From contig JBGSOG010000046.1 in assembly GCA_041739225.1 (NCBI GenBank), positions 1-64,000 of the forward strand: 64,000 bases of DNA, given 5' to 3'. Below are positions 35,809 through 44,738 of this stretch, piece by piece. The notes under the pieces were generated by a model, which did not search any database, was not told the origin of the DNA, and worked only from the letters and a program-made list of their open reading frames with translations. This DNA is from BOKV01 sp041739225. GTDB lineage: Bacteria; Pseudomonadota; Alphaproteobacteria; Rhizobiales; Rhizobiaceae. The stretch's first letter is position 1; every line of letters starts with the position of its first letter. Made by a program: the position numbers and the translations under genes.

Positions 35809-36678
35809 TTGAAGCCCGCCCGAGAAAATGGCCGAGCTTTCGGGTTTCTGACACCTGCACTCCTGGTCATGACCCTCACTGGCGTCACGCCAATGGCGAT
35901 TGTCGCTTATTATTCGGTTCATGACACATTCGCGGGCAACAGTTTCATCTGGATCGGCGCGACATGGTTCAGGCAGGTGCTGACCTCACCGGATTTCCTT
36001 GGCGCGCTGGCCCGCAGCTTCGGCTTTTCAGCGATCGTCTTGTTGATCCAGATTCCTTTGGGAATTTTCATAGCGTTGCGAATGCCGGCCAAGGGTTTCC
36101 TGGCATCCCTCTACATCGTCCTGATGGCGATCCCCTTGCTCACGCCATACATCGTTGTCGGGTACCTCTGGAAAGTACTCAGCCTGCCGGACATAGGCCT
36201 TGTAACGGCTGCAGCCGGGCTGACCGGCCTGGACTGGAGCATGAACAACAGCATCGTCGTATGGGCGACGTTGCTGATGATGGACGCATGGCATTGGACC
36301 AGCCTGATTGTGCTTTTGTGCTATGCGGGCCTTCGCGCAATCCCGGATGACTATTACCGCGCCGCACGCATTGACGGGGCCAGTGGTTGGGCGGTCTTCC
36401 GGTTTATCCAGCTGCCAAAGCTCAAACTGGTTCTGCTGATCGCCATTCTGCTGCGCTTCATGGACAGCTTGATGATTTACACGGAGGCTTATGTAGTCTC
36501 ACGTGGCGGGCCGGGTGTGTCCACCACTTTCCTCAGCCATGAACTGGTTCAGACTGCTACCATCCAGTTCGACCTTGGTGAAGGCGGGGCGATGTCGGTG
36601 ATTTACTTCCTGATTGTACTGACTGTCTCGTGGGTGTTTTTTTCGTTGATCGTCCCGAAGGAAAGGGGTGCAGCATGA
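35809..36678 (+). CDS. Second MalF-type permease, paralogue of GlpP
   Basis: This 289-residue permease with six helices starts with TTG, seven bases after GGGAG. It aligns closely with the upstream GlpP, including MDAWHWTSLIVLLCYAGL, the EAA loop AARIDGASGWAVFRFIQLP, and QFDLGEGGAMSVIYFL. Sequence divergence is large, so the duplication is old. No binding protein or ATPase gene accompanies it, so it probably shares GlpS/GlpT (and perhaps GlpV) or gives a second specificity. It overlaps the next permease gene by four bases. Confidence 0.85.
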   Translation: MKPARENGRAFGFLTPALLVMTLTGVTPMAIVAYYSVHDTFAGNSFIWIGATWFRQVLTSPDFLGALARSFGFSAIVLLIQIPLGIFIALRMPAKGFLASLYIVLMAIPLLTPYIVVGYLWKVLSLPDIGLVTAAAGLTGLDWSMNNSIVVWATLLMMDAWHWTSLIVLLCYAGLRAIPDDYYRAARIDGASGWAVFRFIQLPKLKLVLLIAILLRFMDSLMIYTEAYVVSRGGPGVSTTFLSHELVQTATIQFDLGEGGAMSVIYFLIVLTVSWVFFSLIVPKERGAA

Positions 36679-37478
36679 AGCGGAAATTCTCGCTCGCTCC
36701 CGCCATCTTCGTCACATTCCTGATGATTCCGGTCTATTGGCTGCTCATCATGAGCTTCAAGACAAATGGCGAGATTTTCGGTGGCATCTCGTTTGTACCC
36801 GAATCGCCAACGCTGGAGAATTATCATCTCATCCTGAGCGATCCGGACTGGTACCTTGGCTACGTCAACGCAACCATCTATGCGCTGCTGAACGTCATCA
36901 TTTCCGTCACGGTCGCGGTTCCTGCAGCCTACGCATTCTCCCGGTACCGGTTTGTTGGTGACCGCATGCTGTTGTTCGGCTTCCTCGCTTTCCGCATGAT
37001 GGCGCCAGCGATTTTGCTTGTTCCATTCGTCGAGATATTCTCGCGGTTGAACATGATCGACACTTATGCCGCCGTGGCGCTGGCGCATTGCTTGTTCAAC
37101 GTGCCTCTGGCGATCTGGATTCTCGAAGGCTTCATCTCTTCAGTGCCGAAGGAGATGGACGATATCGCCCGCGTTGATGGTTATGGTTTCCCGCGTTATT
37201 TCCTGCGCATCCTGTTGCCGCAGATCGGGCCCGGCATCGCGGTCACTGCCTTTTTCTGCTTCATGTTTTCCTGGATCGAATATCTTCTGTCAAACGCGCT
37301 GACCGTGATTGATATCAAGCCGATCGGCGCGATTATGACGCGGGCGGGCGGAGTGCTGTCGGCGGACATTGCACTTCTTGCCACGGCCAGTGTTCTGGGC
37401 ATGATCCCGGGCGTCATATTGATAGTCTTCATGAAGAACCATCTTGCCCGCGGCTTCTCGATGGGCCGCGTGATTTGA
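36675..37478 (+). CDS. Second MalG-type permease, paralogue of GlpQ
   Basis: The 267-residue permease has six helices and the EAA loop DDIARVDGYGFPRYFLRILLP. It aligns with GlpQ, for example IPVYWLLIMSFKTNGEIFGG and AYAFSRYRFVGDRML. It is coupled to the preceding permease by an ATGA overlap and is the last plus-strand gene of the glycerol block. It converges with a Gfo/Idh gene 60 bases downstream; I see no clear terminator in that gap. Confidence 0.85.
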   Translation: MKRKFSLAPAIFVTFLMIPVYWLLIMSFKTNGEIFGGISFVPESPTLENYHLILSDPDWYLGYVNATIYALLNVIISVTVAVPAAYAFSRYRFVGDRMLLFGFLAFRMMAPAILLVPFVEIFSRLNMIDTYAAVALAHCLFNVPLAIWILEGFISSVPKEMDDIARVDGYGFPRYFLRILLPQIGPGIAVTAFFCFMFSWIEYLLSNALTVIDIKPIGAIMTRAGGVLSADIALLATASVLGMIPGVILIVFMKNHLARGFSMGRVI

Positions 37479-37538
37479 CAAGAACGCGGTGTTTGAACCA
37501 ACAGATGCTTCGCTGGTAGAATTGACCTTGACCCGCGC

Positions 37539-38720
37539 TCAGACGTTCACCCAAGCTGCATTCTTCTTTGAAGAACGTACGCAGGCGTCGACAAAGCGCA
37601 TGCCCCAAAGGCCGTCCTGCACCGATGGAAAAACAGTTTCCTTCGGTGCCTTTTTGCCAGTGCGCATCGCCTTGATCGCAAGTGCTGCCTCGGTGTAGAT
37701 CGTGGCGAATGCCTCAAGATAGCCCTCCGGATGGCCGGGTGGAATCCGGGTCACGCGAGCAGCGCCCGGACCGGCTCCTGCACCGCCGCGAGTAATCAAC
37801 TGGCGCGGCTTGCCGAGAGGGGTGTACCAGAGATAGTTTGGATCTTCCTGACTCCACTCAAGTCCGGCCTTGGTGCCGTAAACACGGATCTTCAGCGCAT
37901 TTTCATTGCCTGGCGATACCTGGCTTGCCCACAACATCCCCTTGGCTTTGGTGTCGCCTTTTTCAGCGAAACGCAGCAGGATGTGCGCATTGTCATCAAG
38001 CGGGCGGCCTTCGACAAAGCTGTCAAGATCGGCGGCGAGGCTGTCAGGCTGAAGTCCGGTAACGAACATGGCAAGGTTCAATGCATGTGTTCCGATGTCG
38101 CCGATTGCGCCGCCGGCACCCGAACGGGCAGGGTCGGTCCGCCAAGCGGCCTGCTTTTGCCCGGTACGCTCCAGTGGTTCGGTGAGCCAATCCTGGGGAT
38201 ACTCGGCCTGGACGACACGAATGGCACCCAGATCGCCATTGGCGATCATTTCGCGGGCCTGGCGAACCATCGGATAGCCGGTATAGTTGTGGGTGAGGAC
38301 GAACAGCTTTCCGCTTTTTTCCGCAAGTGCGGCGAGTTTCTTCGCGTCACCCAGTGTCGAGGTCAAGGGCTTGTCGCAGATGACGTGGATGCCGGCATCG
38401 ATAAACGCCTTGGCCGCCGGGTAGTGCACATGATTGGGCGTAACGATGGCAACCGCCTCGATGCCGTCAGTCCGTTTCGCTTCGGTCTTGGCCATTTCCG
38501 CAAAAGTTGCATAGGAGCGTTCGGGCGCAAGGCCAAGCTCGGCAGCCGATGCTTTTGCGCGCCCGGGTTCGGAGGACAGCGCTCCGGCCACAAGCTCGTA
38601 GTGCCCGTCAAGCCGGGCAGCCATGCGGTGCACTGCGCCAATGAAAGCGCCTTGCCCGCCCCCCACCATGCCCAGACGGATGGGACCAGTTGCCCCGGAA
38701 GACTTCGTTGCGGATACCAT
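37539..38720 (-). CDS. Gfo/Idh/MocA-family oxidoreductase
   Basis: The 393-residue enzyme begins with a Rossmann segment (IRLGMVGGGQGAFIG) and has the family motif ICDKPLTSTLGDAKKL with the catalytic-region EKP replaced by DKP. This is followed by the dimerisation/substrate domain with GAIGDIGTHALNLAMF. It probably oxidises or reduces a sugar hydroxyl with NAD(P). The ATG at 38720 follows GGGAGAAG; the TTG at 38735 is an alternative. It forms a pair with the TIM-barrel gene upstream (22-base gap), a combination found in pathways that oxidise sugars at C3 before rearrangement. Confidence 0.85.
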   Translation of the reverse strand: MVSATKSSGATGPIRLGMVGGGQGAFIGAVHRMAARLDGHYELVAGALSSEPGRAKASAAELGLAPERSYATFAEMAKTEAKRTDGIEAVAIVTPNHVHYPAAKAFIDAGIHVICDKPLTSTLGDAKKLAALAEKSGKLFVLTHNYTGYPMVRQAREMIANGDLGAIRVVQAEYPQDWLTEPLERTGQKQAAWRTDPARSGAGGAIGDIGTHALNLAMFVTGLQPDSLAADLDSFVEGRPLDDNAHILLRFAEKGDTKAKGMLWASQVSPGNENALKIRVYGTKAGLEWSQEDPNYLWYTPLGKPRQLITRGGAGAGPGAARVTRIPPGHPEGYLEAFATIYTEAALAIKAMRTGKKAPKETVFPSVQDGLWGMRFVDACVRSSKKNAAWVNV

Positions 38721-38742
38721 TTTCTTCTCCCTCAATTCCTGT

Positions 38743-39801
38743 TCACTGAAGACCCAGCATCTTGCGGATCATCTTTCGGTCTGTTGCGCCGCCGGCAAAG
38801 TCGTCGAATGCCTTTTCTGTGACGCGGATGATGTGGCTTGCGATGAAGGGCGCTCCCTCTGCCGCCCCGTCCTCTGGATGCTTGAGGCAGCATTCCCACT
38901 CAATTACCGCCCAACTGTCATAGCCATATTGGGCGAGCTTGGAAAAGATGCCGGCAAAATCGACCTGACCATCGCCGAGCGAGCGGAACCGGCCAGCCCG
39001 GTTGGTCCAGGACTGGTAGCCTGAATAGACACCCTGACGACCCGTCGGATTGAACTCCGCGTCCTTTACGTGAAACGCGCAGATGCGTTCATGGTAAATG
39101 TCGATAAAGGCCAGGTAGTCGAGTTGCTGCAGCACGAAGTGCGATGGATCGTAGTTGATCATGCAGCGTTTGTGCCCTTTCAGTTTTTCAAGGAACATCT
39201 CGAACGTCGCGCCGTCGAACACATCTTCGCCGGGGTGAATCTCGAACCCGACATCGCAGCCTGCCTCGTCATAAGCATTGAGGATCGGTGTCCAGCGGCT
39301 GGCAAGTTCGGTGAATGCCTCGTCGATCAGTCCCTCGGGACGTTGCGGCCACGGATACATATACGGGAACGCAAGTGCACCGGGAAATGAGACGCTGGCT
39401 GAAAGGCCAAGGTTTTTCGAGGCCTTGGCGGCCATCAGCATCTGGTTGACCGCCCAGGCTTGCCGGGCCTTCGGGTTTTTGTGAACCGAAGCTGGTGCAA
39501 ACGCATCAAAGGCGTCATCATAGGCCGGGTGGACAGCAACCAGCTGGCCTTGCAAATGCGTGGAAAGTTCGGTGATCTCGACCCCTGCGTCCCTGCAAAT
39601 TCCCGTTATTTCATCACAATAGGCTTTGGATTCTGCTGCTTTTTGCAAGTCAAACAGCCGGCTGTCCCATGTCGGTATCTGAATTCCCTTATAGCCGAGC
39701 TTCGCTGCCCACTTGGCGATCGAAGGCAGCGAATTGAATGGTGCGACGTCTCCTGCAAACTGTGCCAGGAAGATTGCCGGTCCCTTGATGTTTGATGCCA
39801 T
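38743..39801 (-). CDS. TIM-barrel sugar isomerase/epimerase (AP_endonuc_2 family)
   Basis: The 352-residue protein is a xylose-isomerase-like TIM barrel. Metal ligands are suggested by the acidic residue in VGFEIHPGED, the segment INYDPSHFVLQ, and AFHVKDAEF; the last strand reads AVIEWECCL. Family members isomerise, epimerise or cleave keto sugars. The ATG at 39801 follows GGGAGAG. It is encoded just before the Gfo/Idh gene on the minus strand, so the two probably act in sequence. The substrate is unknown. Confidence 0.85.
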   Translation of the reverse strand: MASNIKGPAIFLAQFAGDVAPFNSLPSIAKWAAKLGYKGIQIPTWDSRLFDLQKAAESKAYCDEITGICRDAGVEITELSTHLQGQLVAVHPAYDDAFDAFAPASVHKNPKARQAWAVNQMLMAAKASKNLGLSASVSFPGALAFPYMYPWPQRPEGLIDEAFTELASRWTPILNAYDEAGCDVGFEIHPGEDVFDGATFEMFLEKLKGHKRCMINYDPSHFVLQQLDYLAFIDIYHERICAFHVKDAEFNPTGRQGVYSGYQSWTNRAGRFRSLGDGQVDFAGIFSKLAQYGYDSWAVIEWECCLKHPEDGAAEGAPFIASHIIRVTEKAFDDFAGGATDRKMIRKMLGLQ

Positions 39802-39928
39802 TTTTTTGCTCTCCCGTTTTTTGCTGTTTTCTGTGCTGTGTTTGCCCAAGCCGTTTTCGCTTCACCTGATCGCGGCAGTCTGCTGTTTGATTTGTCAGTC
39901 CGTGGAATTTTACAGCGTGTGTCCCTGA

Positions 39929-41464
39929 CTACATGGTTGCGCCAATTTGCCAGGGTACGAATTCATTGTTGCCAAGGCCGAGCGCCTCACTTTTGCTCTT
40001 TTTGCCGGACGCCACCGCTATCACCTCGTTGAGGATTTCACGGCCCTTTTGGGAAATCGACACGCCTCCGTCGATGATGTCACCGCAATTGAGATCCATG
40101 TCCTCGTCCAGAACGCGATACATGGCTGAATTTGTTGCCAGCTTGATCGTGGGCGCTGGCTTTGATCCGAAGGCCGAGCCTCGGCCTGTGGTGAAAACCA
40201 CCAACTGGGAGCCGGACGCAATCTGGCCGGTAGCCGAAACCGGATCGTATCCGGGCGAATCCATGAAAACAAACCCCCGTTTCCTGACCTTTTCTGCGTA
40301 GAGAAGGACATCCGACAACGCGAGCGTGCCGCCCTTGGCTGCCGCACCAAGGGATTTTTCAAGAATGGTCGTCAGACCGCCTGCCTTGTTGCCGGGGGAT
40401 GGGTTGTTGTCCATGGAACCCCCGTTGACGGCTGTGTATTTTTCCCACCAACGGATGCGCTCGATGAGCTTTTCCCCGACTTCCTGCGAGGCTGCACGGC
40501 GCACCAACAATTGTTCAGCGCCGTAGATTTCCGGTGTCTCCGACAACAGCGCCGTTCCGCCATGGCGGACAAGCAGGTCGGTCATCGCCCCGAGCGCAGG
40601 GTTGGCTGTTATGCCGGAAAAACCGTCCGATCCGCCACATTGAAGGCCGAGCGTCAATTCACTGATCGCGATAGGCTCGCGTTTGACCTGGTTGACAGCC
40701 GGCAACAGCCCCTGGACAGCCTCTATGCCCGCCGCAATGGTTTTGCGCGTGCCGCCTGCCTCCTGAATTGTGAGTCCATGGAAACGTTCCTGGCCAGAAG
40801 AGCCGAACATGGTCTTCATGCGACCAACCTGCATCACTTCGCAACCGAGGCCAATAAAGATGGCTGCCCCGACATTGGGGTGGGTTGCATGTCCCCAGAG
40901 AACCCGCTGAAGCGCATCATAGCCCTCTCCGGAGGACGCAATGCCACAGCCGGTCCCGTGTGCCAGCGCGATGACACCATCAACATTGGGATATTCATCC
41001 AGCATGCCCGGTTTGCTGAAATGATCCGCGATATGGCGTACAACGGTCGCCGAGCAGTTTACCGTCGCACAAAGCGCAATGTAGTTGCGTGTGCCTGCCC
41101 CACCGTCAGCCCGGCGATAGCCCATGAAAGTGGGGCATTGATCATCAGGAAAATGATCCACCGGTTCATAATCCTCACCGATTTTATAGTCCTGGTCGTG
41201 CGCGCCCATTGAGCAGTTGTGAGTATGGACATGGTCTCCCACCGAGATCGGCAATGAAGCGTAGCCGATGATCTGACCGAACTTTATCACCGGCGAGCCA
41301 TCAGCGATGTCCAGGATTGCAACCTTGTGGCCGGAAGGTGTGTTGCGGGACAGGGCGTTGCCCGAGCCGACAGGCCTGGTGCCAGCCGCAAACGACTTTG
41401 TCAGCACTATGACATTGTCTTTTGCGTGAAGTCGAATTGTGCCCTCTGCCGCCCCAACACTCAT
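39929..41464 (-). CDS. UxaA-family (altronate-dehydratase type) sugar-acid dehydratase
   Basis: The 511-residue protein is of full UxaA length: an N-terminal SAF domain (about residues 8-95, ending HVHTHNCSMG) and a large UxaA domain with the conserved GTRNYIALCATVNCSA, HGTGCG, LTLGLQCGGSDGFSG and FTTGRGSAFGS. The cysteines are consistent with the iron-dependent dehydratase chemistry of the altronate/galactarate dehydratase family. In this island it probably dehydrates an aldonic acid made by the aldo/keto reductase and lactonase at 55385-57266. D-altronate itself is possible, but no uxaB or uxaC is nearby. Confidence 0.87.
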   Translation of the reverse strand: MSVGAAEGTIRLHAKDNVIVLTKSFAAGTRPVGSGNALSRNTPSGHKVAILDIADGSPVIKFGQIIGYASLPISVGDHVHTHNCSMGAHDQDYKIGEDYEPVDHFPDDQCPTFMGYRRADGGAGTRNYIALCATVNCSATVVRHIADHFSKPGMLDEYPNVDGVIALAHGTGCGIASSGEGYDALQRVLWGHATHPNVGAAIFIGLGCEVMQVGRMKTMFGSSGQERFHGLTIQEAGGTRKTIAAGIEAVQGLLPAVNQVKREPIAISELTLGLQCGGSDGFSGITANPALGAMTDLLVRHGGTALLSETPEIYGAEQLLVRRAASQEVGEKLIERIRWWEKYTAVNGGSMDNNPSPGNKAGGLTTILEKSLGAAAKGGTLALSDVLLYAEKVRKRGFVFMDSPGYDPVSATGQIASGSQLVVFTTGRGSAFGSKPAPTIKLATNSAMYRVLDEDMDLNCGDIIDGGVSISQKGREILNEVIAVASGKKSKSEALGLGNNEFVPWQIGATM

Positions 41465-41597
41465 GCCCTAACCCTCCGATTCATGGACCTTCGCTGGCGT
41501 GCATGCATGCTGATACATGTTTCGTCAGTTTCCGATTATCTGAACTTCCAGCCAATCCACCCGTCTCGATTTGCCAATGCGCGTTGCCCGATGATGT

Positions 41598-42293
41598 TCA
41601 GGCATCGGCGTCAGCCATACTTGGCGCATCGAGTACTGCAACTGCGCTCCGGTAAGACGAGTCGAGATGCAGCCGCATGGCCGACGCTGCCCTGTCCGGG
41701 TCGCCGCTTTTGATGGCCGCGATGATTTGTTGGTGTTGTTCCAGCGTTTTTTCGGCTTGGCCTGCCCTTGGCAAAACCATGTGGCGACAACGATCGATAT
41801 GGGCCTTGGATATCTCGATGGTTTTCCAGAGCCGGGGGAGATTGCTGATCATTGCAATACAGGCATGAAACTCGTCATCGCGTTTGATCGCATCGACAAA
41901 CTGCCTCCGCTCGATCGCGCGCGCGTGTGCATGCAAAATGTCCGACAGCTGGTCAACATGATGCTGGTTTGCCCGGGTGGCAGCTTGGGAGGCGCTCTCA
42001 ACTTCCAGCGCCCGCCTGATGAGGTAGGATTCCCTTATTTCATCGCGGTTCATCCGCGCGGCGCGGGTTGCGGACTGGGCAATGACTTCGACCAGATGTT
42101 CGTCAAAAAGTTTCTTGACGGCTTCTCGCACCGGGGTGCGTGAAACCGAGAGCTGTGCAGCAATCGCCTTCTCGTCAATGGTCTCGCCGGGCTGGATTGC
42201 ACCAGTCAAAATCAGGGTTCGGACAATTGAATAAATCTGCTCCCGCAATGAGCGGCGTCGATCCAGTTGCGTGAAGGTCAGATCAAATGGCAT
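41598..42293 (-). CDS. GntR-family regulator (FadR/FCD subfamily)
   Basis: The 231-residue regulator has a winged helix-turn-helix at about residues 15-80 (LREQIYSIVRTLILTG, SVSRTPVREAVKKL) and an FCD ligand domain with histidines in DDEFHACI and EQHQQI that usually bind a metal and a carboxylate. It is likely to sense a sugar acid of the surrounding island. A perfect 14-base palindrome lies ten bases before its start, between it and the divergent TIM-barrel gene, so it probably controls both itself and the rightward operon. Confidence 0.88.
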   Translation of the reverse strand: MPFDLTFTQLDRRRSLREQIYSIVRTLILTGAIQPGETIDEKAIAAQLSVSRTPVREAVKKLFDEHLVEVIAQSATRAARMNRDEIRESYLIRRALEVESASQAATRANQHHVDQLSDILHAHARAIERRQFVDAIKRDDEFHACIAMISNLPRLWKTIEISKAHIDRCRHMVLPRAGQAEKTLEQHQQIIAAIKSGDPDRAASAMRLHLDSSYRSAVAVLDAPSMADADA

Positions 42294-42302
42294 GACTGTG
42301 AT

Positions 42303-42316
42303 ACTAATATATTAGT
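42303..42316. promoter_or_regulatory. Perfect palindrome, probable GntR operator
   Basis: ACTAATATATTAGT is a perfect 14-base palindrome in the 87-base gap between the divergent GntR gene and the TIM-barrel gene. Its AT-rich core and position are typical of a GntR/FadR-type operator. Confidence 0.75.
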
Positions 42317-42380
42317 TGTGGACAGCAAGCGAAATTTGGGCTTACCTGTCGAAAAGACGGGGAAGCCTTCGGGAGGACAA

Positions 42381-43418
42381 ATGAGCACAAAAGGGTATTT
42401 TCCCAAACTTCACAACGCGATGTGGCCAGGCCTCGTCGGCAAGGGGCCTGATTCAGAACCGGCGATTGATCTGGACACGATGATATCCCTCACCGCCAAC
42501 GCAGAGGTTGGAGGTGAAAAATTTGACGGCATCGACATTTTTCTGATCGATCCGCACACGTCGATTGATGCCACCGATGACGAGATCAAAATGCTCGCCG
42601 ACAAGGTTCAGAAGCACAATCTCAAAATTGGCTCGGCTGTTGCCCCGATCTGGGGAAATCCTGCATTCGGTTCGGCCGACAATCGCAAAGGTTTTGTCGA
42701 AGTAATTGCCAAGGCCTGCCGGATCATGGGGAAACTGCGCGACCTTGGCGTGCGTGACCATGGTGTCATCCGGATTGATTCAGCGGGCAGCCCAGCAGAC
42801 TTTGACAAGGACCCAGCGGGCAATACCAAGCTCGTGGCACAAACATTTCGAGAGGCATGCGATGTTGCCGAGGGCTTCGGCGAACGTCTGGCTGCGGAAG
42901 GCGAAATATGCTGGGGTGGAATGCATTCCTGGAAGGCGATGCTGGCGACACTTGAAGCTGTTGACCGTCCAAAGACAATCGGTTTTCAGGCGGACATGGC
43001 GCACACGCTGCTTTACACGCTCGGTTACAACGCACCGGAAGCCCGCATCCTGCCGGAAGGATATGACTGGCAGGACAAAAGCATTCTCGATGCAGCCATG
43101 CGGACGATGACCGATGCCCTTCGCCCATGGATGATCGACTTCCATGTGGCGCAGAACGATGCAACGGTGAAAGGCATGGGCAGCCATGACAAAACCGGGC
43201 GCCACTGCCTTGCCAATGATCCAAACGGCAAACTCGACATCGCCCATCACGCCGGTTTCTGGCTCCGTGACAGCAACGGCAACCTGACCAAGGCGGTGCA
43301 CCACATCTGCTGGGACGGCTGCATGTTCGCCAACGACATCATGCTGAAACAGCAAACCTGGAACGACGTTCTTGCTGCAATGATCAAAGTGCGCAACGCT
43401 CACGGGTGGGCTGCGTGA
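42381..43418 (+). CDS. TIM-barrel sugar isomerase-like protein
   Basis: The 345-residue barrel is related to xylose-isomerase-like proteins. It has FDGIDIFLIDPHTSID near residue 50, SAVAPIWGNPAFG, GEICWGGMHSWKAML, GFQADMAHTLLYTLG and DFHVAQNDATVKGMGSHDKTGRHC; the acidic residues and histidines could hold a divalent metal. GGGAGGA precedes the ATG at 42381. It is the first gene of the rightward operon after the GntR operator, and it overlaps the Gfo/Idh gene by one base (TGATG). Substrate unknown; it probably acts on the keto sugar made by that enzyme. Confidence 0.83.
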   Translation: MSTKGYFPKLHNAMWPGLVGKGPDSEPAIDLDTMISLTANAEVGGEKFDGIDIFLIDPHTSIDATDDEIKMLADKVQKHNLKIGSAVAPIWGNPAFGSADNRKGFVEVIAKACRIMGKLRDLGVRDHGVIRIDSAGSPADFDKDPAGNTKLVAQTFREACDVAEGFGERLAAEGEICWGGMHSWKAMLATLEAVDRPKTIGFQADMAHTLLYTLGYNAPEARILPEGYDWQDKSILDAAMRTMTDALRPWMIDFHVAQNDATVKGMGSHDKTGRHCLANDPNGKLDIAHHAGFWLRDSNGNLTKAVHHICWDGCMFANDIMLKQQTWNDVLAAMIKVRNAHGWAA

Positions 43419-44557
43419 TGGCAAAGAAAAAACTCAACATCGGCATGGTCGGCTACGGCTTCATGGGGCGCACCCATTCCAATGCGTTCTCGCAAGTCGG
43501 GCACTTCTTTGAAACCGGCTATCAGCCTGTCCTGAAGACCATCTGCGCCCGTGATGCGCAGAAGGGAAAGGCGTTTGCTGAACAATGGGGTTACCAATCG
43601 TCAGTCACAGACTGGCGCAGGCTCGTCGATGACAAAAGCATTGATCTGATCGACATCGCCAGCCCGAACGACACACACATGGAAATTGCCATCGCCGCAG
43701 CAGAGGCCGGCAAGATGGTGATGTGTGAAAAGCCATTGGGCAGATCTGCAGCCGAATCCCGCAAGATGGTGGATGCGGTCGAGAAGGCCAAAGTGGCAAA
43801 CATGGTCTGGTACAATTACCGGCGCGTTCCAGCCGTTACCCTCGCAAAACAAATGATCGATGAAGGAAAGCTTGGCAGGATTTTTCATTACCGTGCGAAG
43901 TTTCTGCAGGACTGGACGATATCGAAGGATTTGCCGCAAGGCGGTCAGGGACTTTGGCGACTGGATGTTGGCGTGGCAGGAAGCGGGGTGACCGGGGATC
44001 TTCTGGCGCATTGCATCGACACCGCGCTTTGGCTCAACGGAAGCATGGACAAGGTTTGCGGCATGACCGAAACCTTCATCAAGGAGCGCCATCACAACAT
44101 CACCGGCAAAGTGGAGAAAGTTGGCATTGACGATGCCAGCTTGTTCATGGCCCGCTTTTCAAATGGCTCCCTGGCCAACTTCGAGGCCACCCGCTATGCA
44201 CGCGGCCACAAGGCGCTGTACACACTCGAAATCAATGGCGAACATGCATCCATTGCCTGGGACCTGCATGATCTGCACCGTTTGCAATATTTCGACCACC
44301 GCGACGAGGGCCGCGAACGCGGCTGGCGGTCGCTGCACATCACGGACAGTGACCACCCCTACATGGCAAACTGGTGGGTGCCTGGTCTTCAGATCGGATA
44401 TGAGCACACCTTCATCCATCAAGCTGCCGATTTTCTGACAGGGCTTGCGACCGGAACGCCCGCAGCCCCGACATTCAGGGATGCGTTGGCAACCGATCTG
44501 GTAACGGACGCCGTGCTGAAATCTGCGCGCACGGGACACTGGGAAGCCGTCGCCTGA
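43418..44557 (+). CDS. Gfo/Idh/MocA-family oxidoreductase
   Basis: The 379-residue enzyme has a Rossmann N-terminus (LNIGMVGYGFMGRTHSNAF), the family motif MCEKPLGRS with the catalytic lysine, and GVTGDLLAHCIDTALWL in the second domain. It is an NAD(P)-dependent sugar or polyol dehydrogenase. Translational coupling to the TIM barrel suggests consecutive steps, mirroring the Gfo/Idh-TIM pair on the minus strand. The first gene of the ABC importer lies 181 bases downstream. Confidence 0.87.
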   Translation: MAKKKLNIGMVGYGFMGRTHSNAFSQVGHFFETGYQPVLKTICARDAQKGKAFAEQWGYQSSVTDWRRLVDDKSIDLIDIASPNDTHMEIAIAAAEAGKMVMCEKPLGRSAAESRKMVDAVEKAKVANMVWYNYRRVPAVTLAKQMIDEGKLGRIFHYRAKFLQDWTISKDLPQGGQGLWRLDVGVAGSGVTGDLLAHCIDTALWLNGSMDKVCGMTETFIKERHHNITGKVEKVGIDDASLFMARFSNGSLANFEATRYARGHKALYTLEINGEHASIAWDLHDLHRLQYFDHRDEGRERGWRSLHITDSDHPYMANWWVPGLQIGYEHTFIHQAADFLTGLATGTPAAPTFRDALATDLVTDAVLKSARTGHWEAVA

Positions 44558-44738
44558 TGGGAGAGAATTTGAGTTCCGCAAAAGGAGGGAACCAAGCAGT
44601 CAAACCGTAATACGGGTTGCCTGAAGGAGCAGGAAATCCGGAGAGTGAGGCCATGCCAAAGGCCAAGATCATATGGTGAAACAAAAACCAGCAACGCGGC
44701 CCTTGGCAAATGGCCGGTAACGAAATGGGAGAGAGAGC

